A stretch of DNA of 64,000 nt from Kuschelorhynchus macadamiae (lineage: Eukaryota; Arthropoda; Insecta; Coleoptera; Curculionidae), in NCBI GenBank assembly GCA_030620095.1, contig JAUTXW010005212.1:398001-462000 (forward strand), read 5' to 3'. The stretch's first letter is position 1, and each line of letters starts with the position of its first letter. This document shows positions 23,200 to 35,521 of this stretch, piece after piece. The position numbers and the translations under genes were made by a program. Under the pieces are notes generated by a model that ran no database searches, was not told the origin of the DNA, and was given only the letters and a program-made list of their open reading frames with translations.

Positions 23200-25080
23200 A
23201 TATTTTACATATATAGCATCTGCGTGGATTTGGGTAACATATAAACAAGTGTTTATTTGTGATTTTAGGCGAAAAAGTTATTCGTCATGAAAACGTTTGC
23301 TTATTAAAAAAATAAATTTGGCTACACAAAAAATGCCAAATAATATACAAGTTGCGCAAAAAATACGCAACAAGAAGGTAAACCAATAAAAATATGAGAT
23401 AAAGTCATTTTAAGTCTTTTTTTACGAGGTGTAGTTTTTAGGTAATTAAATGAACAAGTCGAAAATCGGGGCATATGGGCAACTTTTTTTATTTTTTATT
23501 TTACTGAAGTGAAGTGAAGTTTTGTTTATCTGAAAAATAACATTAATTTAAAAAGGAATGTCATTTTATATACAGGCTAAAGCTTTCTATAATGTAGATG
23601 GGTTTTTCTTTTTTAATTTTATTTTTGAAACTTTCAATGGTTAAGGCTTCAACGACGACCAGTATTTTATTAAATTCCATAACTTCTCTGCAATATATCA
23701 CGCACATGTCATGCCTTGAGTACACCTGAGAGAATAAAAGATTCCCGCGTCGTCGCCTAGTTTGATGCTGATGTATGCAAAACAAATGTTTTCTGTCTAC
23801 CTCGAGATTTGCGCTTTTTTAATTGATAGAAATAAGTTAATCTGTATGGTATAAATACTTATGTAGTTGTAGTAGTAGTATGGTATAAATACTTATGTAG
23901 TTGATTTATAAGTTTTTACATGAATAATTAAATGGCAATGAATACAAATTTCTATAGCTATTTTGAAGTTTTTTTTGAAAAACTTTAATATATTTCCGAA
24001 ATGACCCACATCGGAATAACTGCAGGATACTGCACATGAGAGTGGATAAGAGAGAAATAACTGGTTATCAGCAGATGCCTCGGAACACTATGCCTCAGCC
24101 AAAATACCCACAGGTCCCACTATCATTTTTTCCTATACCCTCTATGTGCTCAATTCATCTGATGAGATCATCAATTAGTAACCATAAGAAGTTTATTATA
24201 AGTGTATATTGTATATATAAAATATATTATATTTATAAACTAATTTTTTATTATCTACCGCATATAAGATCTTAGGCTGCAGGTAAATTCTTTACACGCT
24301 GTTCAATGTGTCTCATTAGTCCATTAGAGAAAAAAATATTGATAAGCTTGATAGGCACTGTTCAAGTACACCAATCTAAATTCGGCGCTCATACCTTTTC
24401 CTTATTAGGAGACAGAAGGGGTCAAGAAGTTTCATAATTTTTAAATATTTTTTAATAAGTACAGATATATTTTGATAAGAATAACAGCGACACAACTCAT
24501 TCGAATCGTTCAAATTAGCACAATTTTTATCATTTTATAAGAATGGTATCTTATAAGAATGGTATGCTCTCATTATTTTTCCAAGACGACTAAGATTTAG
24601 TGCTATAGGCAATATTATTGTATGACAGTTAATTATAAATGTGTAACACGTGTGTAATTTTGTGATACAATATAGCGTTCTTTTTAGTTATCAATATTCC
24701 AAAAGTTCAAAAAAGGTACTCCAAAGAGGGAATAGGAAGGAAGGATGTTATTTCACTGAACTACCGTAACAACATAAAAATGTAAAAATCTCGGAACTCG
24801 GCTCCACTGAATTTGCTCTTTATTTGCAATATACAATTGATTAAAATATCCAAAAAATATTTTTATAAAATGTTGCATTTGAAAAAAAAGCATTTTAGGT
24901 TTCTACATAATAAAATGTTAAACAAAGATAGATACAAAAGTATAGGTTAAATACACATTATTAATTAAAATAAAATGAGATTTTGAACAAAAATAAATAT
25001 GTAATATTTAATAATTTAAAAACAGAAACATTTTCGTTCAATCACCTACATTATCATAATTGTCAATTTTATTAATTTCG
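23200..25080. other. Intronic stretch (malectin intron 2) with only minor repeats
   Basis: No gene or clear transposon. Small direct repeats: GGTATAAATACTTATGTAGT occurs at about 23849 and again at about 23881, and TTATAAGAATGGTAT occurs twice near 24536-24565. Confidence 0.45.
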
Positions 25081-25239
25081 ATGGTAGGTGGTAGGTATAA
25101 TTAATTATACCTTATTAACTTTCTCGCCATTTACTAGATGATCCACATCCTGTTTTGCTTTGGCAAAGAATCATTTTAAGCAAACGTTGTGGAGCCGGTA
25201 GTTGCATCATTGTTTTTGGCCTCCTCATTCCACATTATT

Positions 25240-26673
25240 TCAACCCTCATTCTTCTGGTGAAATGGCTCCTTCAAGCCATAAATTAATCTGTAGATATAC
25301 TTTTTGAAATGTTCCAAAGCTTCATCAAGAATGTGCGCAAAAGATGACAGTTTAACATTGCTATTTTTAGCTATGGCTTTCATTATGCATTTAAATCTTT
25401 GATTCTTTGGAGGCAGCCTATTATGCAAGAACTCATGTAACATCAGCGTTGAAAATATTACTTACATCTTCGCAAGTCCGGGCCTTTCTCAAAATGTTTG
25501 CAAAAGCGATGTTTTCCCGATCGAAAAAAACGAATCTAGTATCACATCCAAATTTTGTCAAATTCGTTTTTTTTCTGGCTTTGAAAAGATTTCGAAAAAC
25601 TGAAATAATTTTTTATTGCAACTTTTTCTGCTCTACAAGATGATCTATTCAGATTTTGAATCAGACGTCTCGTCCTCCGGGAACCTCAGATTCGTTTCTC
25701 ACGGTAGGAAAAAATATTACTTTCGTTAAACAGATCTACAAATTCTATATCCCTTAACTCGTCTTCCGGTAAATTCTTTTCCATCCATAAATTGTGCTAA
25801 AGATCCAGTTCTGCATTCTGTAAATCGGTTACACTAATTTTGGTCATGTATAAAGAGTGCAGTCTTGTTAAGGCCAATACTGAGCTATTTGCTTGGGAAA
25901 ATCGAATATTTAACGATGATATAAGCGAATCCATTTAAGGTATTATAATTAGTGGATCTAGCCAGGATTCATAATCGTCTGAGGGCTCGTTACTGTGTTT
26001 TTCCTTATTAACAAGATATGGAACACAAATTTCATTGCCATGTCATGTGGTTTTTAAGCAAATGTGCTCTCCCACCGCCATAAACAATGGTGGCTGAATG
26101 CAACTAGTATGCAGATTTTCGTGTGGCATAATTTTCCCTCAGTAAATAATTTTTTCTAGAGTTTTCACAAGCTCTGAAAAGTTTTGATAAAATTTTCGAA
26201 TAGATTTGGAGCAGTAGTCGATTCCCTGAAAAATGTTACTGTATTCAAGCCAATGCAATATTCTGGTAGAAAACTAACTAACCAAAAAATTGTCAATTAC
26301 TAAAAAAACCTAAAAACTATTTTCGAATTTTTCCTTTGCTTTCAACTTAGAGTCGCATAGGTTGATAATAATTGTTCTTTCTCAGCAATGTTGGAAGACT
26401 GAGTAAGCCATATTTTTTTATATCGTTTATTACATTCTCACTATTCACTTCGCCACATAAACCTATTAATTCATTTTGTATTTTTGCCGATATTTTTTCC
26501 AGATTTTTCAATTTTTCATCGCCAGAATCGATTCGTAACTTAAAGAAATCAAGAAAAACTCTGACATCGTGTTCCTTTCTCCTGAACAGAGAGCAGCAAA
26601 ATATTATTAACACTTTGTTACATAAATTTAGTGAGTGGTGCTTGGCTAATAGACTTTTAGTATATGAAAACAA
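25240..26673 (-). pseudogene. Possible transposase relic, hAT-like C-terminal half
   Basis: The minus-strand translation in several frames contains DDYESWLDPLIII followed by MDSLISSLNIRFSQANSSVLAL. This resembles the 'IPFLDSLISQLxxRF' segment in the C-terminal half of hAT transposases of the ZMYM/KIAA1586 type. Upstream on the same strand, a 108-codon frame (26673-26347) ending in LLSLPTLLRKNNYY would occupy the position of the preceding helical region. Downstream frames (for example 25443-25240) are not recognised. There are many stops and no terminal repeats or target duplication were found. This is a tentative assignment; another transposase family is possible. Confidence 0.35.
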
Positions 26674-26845
26674 AACTCATTACCTTATGGTTTTTAAGCG
26701 CCGATTAATTTCAAACTTTTGCCTCAAAATGAATTCATGGTACAGAAATAAAAAAGCAAATAATAATGATGTCCACAATATTTTCAGCGACATTTACAAC
26801 CACATTCCAGAAACCATTAAATCTATACCTCCAATAAAAAAATAA
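26583..26845 (+). pseudogene. LINE reverse-transcriptase fragment
   Basis: The plus-strand frame reads EQQNIINTLLHKFSEWCLAN followed by RLLVYENKTHYLMVFKRR. This matches the segment just after the catalytic FADD box of CR1/Jockey-type reverse transcriptases (family 'LxxFxxWCxxNxLxLNxxKTxxxxF'). It then gives HNIFSDIYNHIPETIKSI, similar to the C-terminal 'YNxLPxxIK' region. It is a short 5'-truncated and internally deleted remnant in malectin intron 2. Confidence 0.6.
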
Positions 26846-26929
26846 AAAATCGCTACAGGCTTATCTTCACAGCAATACTTTTCTATTCAGTGATTCAGGA
26901 TTATCTTAACTGCGTACCACTAGTAGTAC

Positions 26930-27084
26930 GTTTATTTAAGCACGAAATCGTGGAATAAAAATATAAGTTGGTTAACCGGTGTGTACACAATAATGCATCT
27001 AAACATCCATGTCTTAAAAGGATTTGAACCTGAGACCAACCGAGGTCGTGACGCAACCACGCTACCAACAGCGCCAGGGTGGCC
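26930..27084 (-). mobile_element. tRNA-derived SINE
   Basis: On the minus strand the sequence starts GGCCACCCTGGCGCTGTTGG. An A-box-like TGGTAGCGTGG lies at 27067-27057 and a B box GGTTCAAATCC at 27030-27020, at the spacing of a Pol III internal promoter. The tRNA-like head does not close into an acceptor stem and runs on into unrelated sequence, so it is a retroposon and not a tRNA gene. It lies in malectin intron 2. The 3' limit is uncertain. Confidence 0.75.
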
Positions 27085-27089
27085 AGCAT

Positions 27090-29160
27090 TAAAGTTTGTT
27101 ATGAATATGATACTTACATAACAGTACAACATATATGGTAACCTAGGTTAAGTTAGGCTAGTTTATTTTGCAGATGAAGAATTCTTAGATTAACAGAAGT
27201 TGGCTTCAAAAGCGACAATAACTAATGGATAAACATTTTAGTACTTAATATTCAAAACACACTGTAATATGTTTTCCGTTTTCCGTTCAGTGAAGCGGAG
27301 TCCGAGCTCTCCACTATTTAAACGTTAAGGAAAAGGAAGAGGCACGTCACCCGACGCAACGATTGGACAAGATCCCTTTGTGGATTTAGGTGTCAAAACT
27401 GAGTGAAAGAAATCTTCTTTTTATCATCGCTAGGGTAACGTGTTCAGCTAAAAAAAAAAACAGCAATTCCTTTTTGCTTTATATTTTTCTTATTTTCCTG
27501 ATATTTTGCATTATATTTTTCTTATATTTACCAATAAACAAGTCTACTCTTTTAATATAGTTTACAAGATTCAAGATATTTTATTGTGTTTAACAAAAAA
27601 CGCTGTTTGCACTCATCAACAATACAATAATTACTTATTTACTAATGTAAAACTAAAATTGAGAATAAAATTGTAAATATAACTTAAAAGTTCTCTATAC
27701 TAAAATAACTATAACATGACATTTTCAAAAATAATTAGCGTACTTTATGAAATATATTGAAGACTGGAATCTTTTATATGTCACTAAAATCGACATATTT
27801 CTAGAAACGGGCTGAACTATTTTTAACAATAATAAATACAATATGATGATCTGATTTTATTTTGCATTTTAGATTTTCTCTAAAGAATGTTAAGAACCAT
27901 TGTTTGTCTTCAACAAATGAAATTTGTATACTGCCCCCCTAATAACATAGTATTCATAGAACAACTATGCTCAAACCACATTGATTGATGGTAAGGTTTT
28001 TCTTCAATTGGAAATAGTGCCTACAATATTTAAGAAACATCCAGAATATATGCAACCAACAAAACCACAGAGAAGGGAAATTTTAATTACTAGAAAGTAT
28101 GCATTACATTATATAGGTATTTATTCTAAAACTCTTAAATGGAAGTTAATGTTTCAACTTTCAAACCACTAGACTTATCAGTTTACCATATTCCATACAG
28201 CTTGATATATGGTACAAAGATGTTCATTCTTTTTATTCTCTAATTAATTACAACTTTGATTTTTTGTTTATTTACAGTGAAAAATAAGGTCTCTGATTAT
28301 CTAGATTGTAAAAAAGTTAACATAGAATGCTCTATATGAAGCCACTTGGTTCCAGCCACTTTTGGTCAGGTTTTTTCAAGAATAGACTTGAGAAATGCGG
28401 GCAGTTTTTAATTAATCGCTGCTAATTTGCATCTGCAGTATTTGACCCGGTTTTTTTTTTGTTTTGATGGAATGGGTGGATTGCTCATTTAGCTTATATT
28501 ATAGGGTGTCATTAAATTTTGTATTTTTAAACAATATTACTTATAATCAGAGTGTCTTTTTAATTTCTTTTATTAGATTACATTGCAAACCTAGCAAAAA
28601 ATTAGAATAACAAAATATTTCTTGTATTTATTTATTTCTTGTACCTGGACTTTTTACAAAGAATAAACAATGTCAAGAATTACTATGCCTGTAATACATG
28701 TTTTAAAGTATGATACTGGAATACATTATTCTATAACAAGTTTCGAATATGGCATATTTTGCACAAGTAAGTGAAGTTGTTCCACACTCTTGATGGTTCA
28801 AGAGTGTGGATGGAGGTGATTCCGTAATTAAAAGCTATAACGGAATGTTAATATTCTATTCCAGTCATAGAAAAATACACTATATAACTAACTGTCAAAA
28901 TATTCCATAACAGAATAAAAATAATGATCAATAAGAGCGCATTAGCTCATTCTAAATTCCTTTCAGGGTCTGTTGTTTTACTTTTATTATGCAGTTAATT
29001 AAATATATAACTGCAAAAACAAGACTTTATACTTTGGTAGCGAAAATTAGGAATCAGTTATTTTCTCATGTTTCATAATAATGATGCTGTAAAGATATAA
29101 CTGGGAAATATACCTCATATTTTTTAACATAAAGGGTAACTTCCATTAAAAGTATGCATG
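27090..29160. other. Intronic stretch, unassigned
   Basis: AT-rich except for a patch near 27290-27390 (GTGAAGCGGAGTCCGAGCTC). No gene recognised. One perfect small hairpin at 28781-28810. Confidence 0.4.
28781..28810. repeat. Perfect 13-bp hairpin with 4-base loop
   Basis: TCCACACTCTTGA, loop TGGT, then TCAAGAGTGTGGA. Isolated in malectin intron 2. Stem too short for a microRNA precursor. Confidence 0.8.
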
Positions 29161-29262
29161 TTAAAGTAAGTTACCTTTTTTTAAAAACAAAACTGTAAAA
29201 CTCCATGGGAGTAAGGGATAATACAAATACAAAGGCAGCAGGATTGTTTGAAATAACCTCAC

Positions 29263-29462
29263 CTTCATGAATTTCAAAGGGTATATATTCATCATGAGCA
29301 ACCCCTTTCTCAACTTTTCCAAATATATCCAAATCAGTAACCACTGTATGCTCTCCATTAAGTACAACATCAAAAACTTTTTTATTAGGAGCCTCAAAAT
29401 ACACTTCACAAAATTTAAGTACTAATACATAGTCTCCATCTGCAGGGATATTAAGATCATAT
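29263..29462 (-). CDS. Malectin, coding exon 2 (core of the lectin domain)
   Basis: Middle coding exon, 200 bases. The acceptor TATTTTCAG (minus strand) is followed by A, which completes a Gly codon with the GG from exon 1. The exon encodes YDLNIPADGDYVLVLKFCEV and goes on through YFEAPNKKVFDVVLNGEHTV to DLDIFGKVEKGVAHDEYIPF, ending EIHEG at a GTGAGG donor. This is the core of the malectin beta-sandwich, with the family's GDYVLVLKFxEVYF and KVFDVxLNG blocks and the conserved aromatic Tyr-Phe pair of the glycan-binding face. The frame stays open past the donor to a stop at 29171-29173, so an intron-retained transcript would add a short unrelated tail. The domain match with exon 3 supports splicing at this GT. 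Confidence 0.95.
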
Positions 29463-29673
29463 CTGAAAATAAATAGTTTAGGCATTCACTCATTAAGCGT
29501 CTATTTGCAAAATAATCTTATAATTTTTTTTAAAGCAAGTACATACTTAAAATATTTATAAAAAACGAGTGAAAAACTAATATAATTAAAACCTCTTCCA
29601 AAGTATTTACAACCATTATGAAAAAAAAAGGCAAAACATTTTTATAAAAAATAGACCCCTTTTCAAAAAAAAA

Positions 29674-29905
29674 ACATTAAAAAGTAACAAATAATATTTT
29701 ATTCCACATTGAAAATTTCTTCGAAACTTCATGAAGTTGGCATCAAACTAATTCTTAATTAGTTAATCACAAACAGACACTTATGTGTCTACATATATAC
29801 CATATTAAACAGACACAGTCTTTGTTACTTTGACACCAACTTCATAAAGTCAAATTTTCATTGTGGAATAAAAGATTATTTTTTACTTTTTAGTGTTTTT
29901 TTAAG
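29674..29905. repeat. MITE with about 75-bp terminal inverted repeats
   Basis: The left end TTAAAAAGTAACAAATAAT, running on through TTTTATTCCACATTGAAAAT and CATGAAGTTGGCATCAAA, is answered at the right by TTTGACACCAACTTCAT, then ATTTTCATTGTGGAATAAAA and ACTTTTTAGTG. The loop is short and has no coding potential. It sits about 80 bp upstream of the LINE that begins near 29985, inside malectin intron 1. Confidence 0.75.
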
Positions 29906-30028
29906 TCAGTTCTATTTTTTTATTTCATCCTTCTTAGTTCTATTTATACAAAGTTTTAAGTTTGGTTAAAACGTTGGATGTCCCTAATAAAATAAATAAG
30001 TAGCTGCTGGTTCCATTGCAAAACAAAG

Positions 30029-31137
30029 ATGGCGAGCGTTGAAGACAAGTCGACAGACGCGGAAATTAAAAAAGCAATAAAAGGTGTAAAAAAGTAGTGC
30101 AGTATGTGAAGTGCAAAAAGTGTAGTAATTTTTTTCATCCGTCGTGCCTGGATCAGGCCGCAACACAGAAAAATGCAGAATGCATCCACGAGGTAGAAAC
30201 TTCCACTCAAAAAAAATCGAAGATCGACTTTGATGAAAACAGTCTTTTGAAGTATCTACTAGAAGAAGTTCAAAGTAAGAATAGAATTTTAGAAGAAAAC
30301 AATCAATTGCTTCGTGAAAAAGTTGAAAATTTGAAGGGAAAATTAAAGCAATATGAAAAACCCCAAGGTAAACAAAAACAGGACATCAAATCCCATCCTC
30401 TACCCAATTTAAGACCAATAGAGGGCGCTGTTAAATTAACTAGTGCTACTTCGAACGTCCAGGTCACAAATCCCAAAAGTCCAGCAAGTCGAAACAGGGA
30501 TCGGCATAAAATCGATATCGAAAACAATGAGGCGTTTACAGAAATTCCACCAGTCCAAGACTGTTCCAATAGCAGTTCAACTAGTGTCGACCGAAATCGG
30601 GCGCCTTCTCCTTTGCCGCCTGTCATTTCTGTCTCTAATCAAAGAGAGAGAATGACTCAAATTGACAGCGTCAATGTAGAGAATAACGAAAGTGTCAGAC
30701 AAAAACAATGCCTGCAAGTTAGTCAGAGTAATAAAAAATCCACTGAAAATGATCTGCAAATATCAAATGAAAATGAAGCACCATGGGAAATTGTTGGCAA
30801 CAAAGGAAGGAAGAAAAACCAAGCAAATATGACGCAACAACCATTCAATCGACCTCCACTCGATAAGGGTACAAGAGAATCGACTGGCTTAAAAATGGCC
30901 ATGAAATACACTTGGCTGTTCATTTCAGGCTTTGATCCGGAAGTCGAACCGAAAGAAATTATCCAGTACATCAAGGAAAATGGATATCAACAAAAATGCT
31001 TCTATGACAAAATGATAACCAAAAAATCAAACAGAATAAGTTCATTTAAACTAGGTGTTCCAGTATTGATAGAAGACATTAATTCAGGAGCTTTTTGGCC
31101 CCAGGGAACTACTGTAAACCATTTTTTGAATATCTAG
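30029..31137 (+). pseudogene. LINE A ORF1: PHD-like zinc finger, coiled coil, RNA-binding region
   Basis: The ATG at 30029 opens MASVEDKSTDAEIKKAIKGV and is cut by a stop at 30095; a one-base shift restores a 346-codon frame. The protein has a CKKCSNFFHPSCL motif, which is the second half of a PHD-like finger. A Glu/Lys/Leu coiled coil follows (LLKYLLEEVQSKNRILEENN and on), then a Ser/Pro-rich linker. The C-terminal domain has YTWLFISGFDPEVEPKEIIQ, YIKENG and FKLGVPVLIEDI with WPQGTTV, the fold seen at the end of many insect LINE ORF1 proteins. ORF1 proteins bind element RNA and act as nucleic-acid chaperones. The frame overlaps the start of ORF2 by about 40 bases. Confidence 0.75.
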
Positions 31138-33944
31138 AGCCACCCAAAACAAACAAACAAGTCTCAGGAGGGACACAGGGTGGGGACACATTAAACATAT
31201 TGCAATATAACATAGTATCATTGAGAAACAAAACAAATGAACTGGAGGTTGTACTAAATGAAAACAACGTCAATATTGTGTGTTTGAGCGAGCACAATAT
31301 GAAAGAACAGGAAATAAAAACCGTGGAACTGGTCAATTTTAAAATGGCTGCTGCTTTTTGTAGGAAAGTTTATACCAGGGGTGGAGCCGCAATTTTTGTC
31401 AACTCCAAAATGGACATAGAAGAAAACCCAGAAGTTTGCGCTCTTTCAATTGAAAAAGACATTGAAATATGTTGTATTTGTTTAAAAAAACTTAAGGTAT
31501 ATGTTATTTCTCTTTACAGGTCACCATCTGGCAATTTTCAGATGTTCTTAAATACTCTGGAGACCTCCTTAAATTTGATTGGCTGTGATAAGAGAATTGT
31601 ATTAGCGGGAGATTTCAATATTAATTTTGGGTCAATTGCAGGGGAAGACTGTAAGTATAGAGATTTTATAATTTCATATGGTTTTAAACAGGTGTTTTTT
31701 AATGCAACATGAGAAAATAATTGTCTCGATAACATGTTCATAAATTTTAATAATGTAAATTCGTGTACAGCAGAGATGTTTGTTTGTCAAACCACTTGGC
31801 TCAATTTCTGCAGATACAGGGTCTGGACATAAGCACAGGGGGTCCGGATACATTTCGGGTTTGTAGACCATTCACAGAGGAAGGAAAAGTAAAATTTTAT
31901 AAATTGATTGAGGCTGTCTCATGGGAGTTTCTTGATGACGGGTTTCTCAACTTAAATGAGAAGATGTCATTATTTATAGATGTTTTTGTGAATGCCTTCA
32001 CTACCTCATTTCCTGAAAAAAAATATAAAACCAACAACAGAAAAAAACGATCAGTGTTCCTGGTTCAATCAGGATCTAAGGCAGTTTAGAGAATGGGTCG
32101 GATTTTTTAATGACCTGTATAAATCGAATCCCACAGAGCAGCTACGCCAAATACGTAATTCCTACAGGAAGGAGTACAGGAAGGCCTTAAGGGAGGTTAA
32201 AATAAAACACAATGATACCCGTATAAATAGAGCAAACAATCCTTCAAAGGAAATGTGGAATATAATTAAAGGGGATTCTAATATCAGGGGGGGGCTACAA
32301 GAACAAAAAGATAGTACCATTTCACCCTACCGTTTTAACGAATACTTTGTAAATATTGCCCAGGATTTACTAAAGGGGATTCAGGGGAGGGGTTATCAAG
32401 ATCCTGGTACAGATGAAATAATGGGACCTGGGTTCACTTTTCGACCTGTTTCATACATTGAAGTCCGAGATATAATTAAAAATCTAAAAAATAAAACTAG
32501 TCAAGATATGTATCAGTTAGGGGTTCCCCTTTTAAAACTTGTTAGGGAATAATACTATATCCACTAACGAAAATCATAAACCTTTGTATCCAGGTGGGGT
32601 ATTTTCCAAAAGCACTTAAGCATGCCTTAGTGATACCCATCTACAAGAATAAGGGTGATAGAAATGACTTAGGGAATTATAGGCCCATATCACTACTGCC
32701 AGTCTTGTCAAAGGTTTTCGAGAAGTGCATGGCGACCCAAATACTCCAATATTTCAAAGGTAACAAATTATTTACTGCTGCACAACATGACTTTAGAGCA
32801 AGCCACAGCACTGTCACAAGTCTGATTGAATTTATAACTTCTGTACTGGAAGCCTTCGAGAATCTTGAGTATGTAAGCACCATCTTTTGTGACCTTAGCA
32901 AGGCATTTGATTGTGTCTCGCATGATCTCCTTATAAATAAACTTAAATCATATAACTTTGATACAATCAGCCTTCAGCTTATGAGATCCTACTTGACTGG
33001 TAGGCTGCAAAGTGTAAGGGTGGGGGGAGTTGTCAGAGAGTAGAGGATTATCAGTTGGTGTTCCACAAGGCTCTATATTAGGACCTCTTTTGTTCTTAAT
33101 ATATATGAATGATCTACCTCAGAGCAACAACACGGCTGATTTTAATCTGTTTGCTGATGATACCACAATAAGCCTTCGCTTCAAAAATAGTCAGGAGATT
33201 GCTGAAGGAATGAGTGAGGCACAGTCGGGTGCTAAAACCTGGTTTAGTAACAATCACCTTGTTCTTAATGAGACCAAAACAGGGCATATGGTGTTTTCCC
33301 TGAGAGTGTGTGAGAGTGAAATGAGGATGGATGAGGTCGGTGCGGTTTTAGGCTTTACCTTGGATCCACAGTTAAAGTGGGATTTGCACATTGATCAGCT
33401 TGCAAAAAGATTGAGTAAGAATATATTTCTCCCAAGGAATTTAGTTGGGTCCATTTCTGGGGATGTTCTGAGGACTGCATACTTTTCTCTCTGTCATTCT
33501 CTCCTCTGTTATGGAATAATAGCGTGAGGTAGTGCTGCGGAGGCAGGCAGAATTTTTGCACTGCAGAGAAGGGCAATCAGAATTATTTCGGATATGGGTT
33601 ATAGGGATGATTGTAGATCTAAATTTACTGAGCAAAAAATTCTTCCTTGCATTTTTATTTTCGAAAATCTCTATGCTAAAACTAACATAAAAAAGTTCAC
33701 ATTGAATGGTGACTTCCACTCTTATGATACACAAAATAAGGATGATATCAGTACTCCATTTTTCCGCCTTCAAAAATGTCAAAACGGGCCAAATTTTCTG
33801 GCCATAAAATATTTTAATACCCTCCCCAGGGCTGTCAGGGACCTCCCGCTGAGGCAATTTAAAACCAGAGTGAAGGAGTTTTTACTGGCAAAGGCCTTTT
33901 ACTCATTTGGTGAGTTTACAGATGGTGACATGTTAGAGTGTTAG
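31095..33944 (+). pseudogene. LINE A ORF2: endonuclease and reverse transcriptase, frameshifted
   Basis: The apurinic-type endonuclease starts ILQYNIVSLRNKTNELEVVL and carries CLSEHN and LAGDFNINF. The reverse transcriptase includes VIPIYKNKGDRNDLGNYRPI and SLLPVLSKVFEKCM, then FCDLSKAFDCVSHDLL, GVPQGSILGPLLFLIYMNDL and the catalytic LFADDTTI box. A C-terminal region ending near TLPRAVRDLPLRQFK follows. All key Asp residues of the polymerase are present. Lesions are a frame change near 31710, another near 32030, and breaks near 32550 and 33040. There is also an in-frame TGA at 33525-33527, at a position where the protein reads YGIIA-stop-GSAAEAG and Trp (TGG) is expected. The enzyme would nick target DNA and prime reverse transcription there; this copy cannot. 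Confidence 0.85.
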
Positions 33945-34917
33945 TATGTTTTTTATTTATAAATGTTTTTATTTGACTATTTTACTGTTTTTACTATTTT
34001 GACTGATTTTAATAACATTGTAGGTTAGTAACAGATATGATTGTATTGATGTAATTTTAAATGTGTGTAGTTTTAGTTAAACAGATTATTAACAATTTTA
34101 TAATTTTATAGAGTTATCAAATTCTCAATTTTTACTAGATTTATTCAATTTGATTTGTTATTGTTGACTTATGTATGTTGTTGTAAATGACATTAACATC
34201 AATAAACTAAACTAAATATGAAATTTTGCAGAATCAGCATATTAATATTGTAATAAAAATTGTTAAAATTTAAAGGATGAGTAAAATTGAACTTAGTGCC
34301 ATTAAAAACCCCGAAAACCATATGAAACACGATATTAACATGTATTTTTTTTCCTGATCATGATTTGATGATACATTTTTAATATGCTTGCTATGGAACC
34401 ATTCCGGTAATATCCTGAATATCCCTGAAAGTTTCATCATGGTCAAACTATCGCAGAGTAATCAATATTAAAAATCAATACATAAAAAAAATACATAGGG
34501 TCAAATTAACCTTCTCCTTTTTTGAAGACGGATCTTTTTAACGACGCAGATGATGTAAATGATGCTATGAATATATTTTATTGTAATGTGATTTGATTCT
34601 TTTAAAGGCACCTAAATGCCCAAATGGTTCATGCATGAAGAAAAACATCTGACAGTACAGACAAAAATTGCCACAAAAGAAATAAGGAAACTAAATAATG
34701 GACAAATTATCTTGATTATTTAAATTTAGGTAGTCATTGCAAATTTGTTTTTAGTTAAATTGGAGTTTTTAATTAAATTGAATATTTTAGTTTACAATGA
34801 ATTTTAAGTATTTATGAAAATTCCTTTTAGCTATCTTGTATTACCTTGAAGTTTTACAGTACCTAAATTTAAGAATCATGAAATTTGTATAGTAAGTTAT
34901 CCTGGAATTTGACTGTA

Positions 34918-35415
34918 CAGGGTGTCCAAAATACTCTATACTTTTGCGGGGGTATCTCCATTATTTTTATAGATAAAAAGTTGAGGTTTTCGCGACAGTA
35001 TACTACTTTTTCGTAAAACTAAAGATGACGTTAACAAAATTTTTATAGCCCTTTTAGTCTTTAAGATACAAGGCTAAATTGAAAATGTTGTATTTTGAGG
35101 CTCCCCTCGTATTTCAACTATCAGATAACTTATCGAAAATGTGAAAATTGTTTCTTATATAACTTTTCCCATAGAACTCAATTCCGCCTTCGTAACTAGT
35201 ATACAGAGTCAGGTCAAAAAGTTATAGGACGCTACTTTATTTAGTAAATGGAACACCCTGTATATTTATAGACTAGAAAATTTGTCTTTTTTTTACCTTT
35301 TCAAAAATATATATAATAGTATGCACTTTTTCTCAGAAACACGCAAATAAATGACAATTTTCTGAAATTAAATGCATTATTTGATAGTAGGCTATGGCTA
35401 ATGTTTATGACAACA
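34918..35415 (+). repeat. Left terminal inverted repeat of the mariner-type element
   Basis: Pairs with 41585-42060 with scattered differences. It includes an internal TATTTAGTAAATGGAACACC-type segment near 35235-35265 ending CCCTGTATA, itself echoing the outer terminus. Confidence 0.8.
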
Positions 35416-35521
35416 AACAAAAATAAATGTCAAATATCTTATCGGTTTTTGGATCGACTTTTGGTTTATAAAAGTTCTTTTGGTATTTTTATATAATTGG
35501 TATTTTCAATTTCTTAGAATA

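Larger units (their letters stand above)
29985..34217 (+). mobile_element. LINE A: nearly complete non-LTR retrotransposon (CR1/Jockey superclade)
   Basis: The order is 5' UTR remnant, ORF1 (30029-31137), ORF2 with endonuclease and reverse transcriptase (31095-33944), a 3' UTR of about 260 bases, and the repeat tail AATAAACTAAACTAAAT at 34201-34217. All domains are present in order, but there are several single-base frame changes and one nonsense codon, so it is a dead copy of modest age. It lies in malectin intron 1, antisense to malectin. Exact 5' end and target duplication could not be set. Confidence 0.85.

Noticed and set aside
24036..24275. 79-codon frame in malectin intron 2
   Set aside because: Its second half is low-complexity Tyr/Ile from AT-rich DNA; no splice sites to neighbouring exons.
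26930..27084. A genuine tRNA gene
   Set aside because: A and B boxes are present but the acceptor stem cannot close and the sequence continues into SINE body.
28781..28810. microRNA precursor
   Set aside because: 13-bp stem and 30-base total length are too short.
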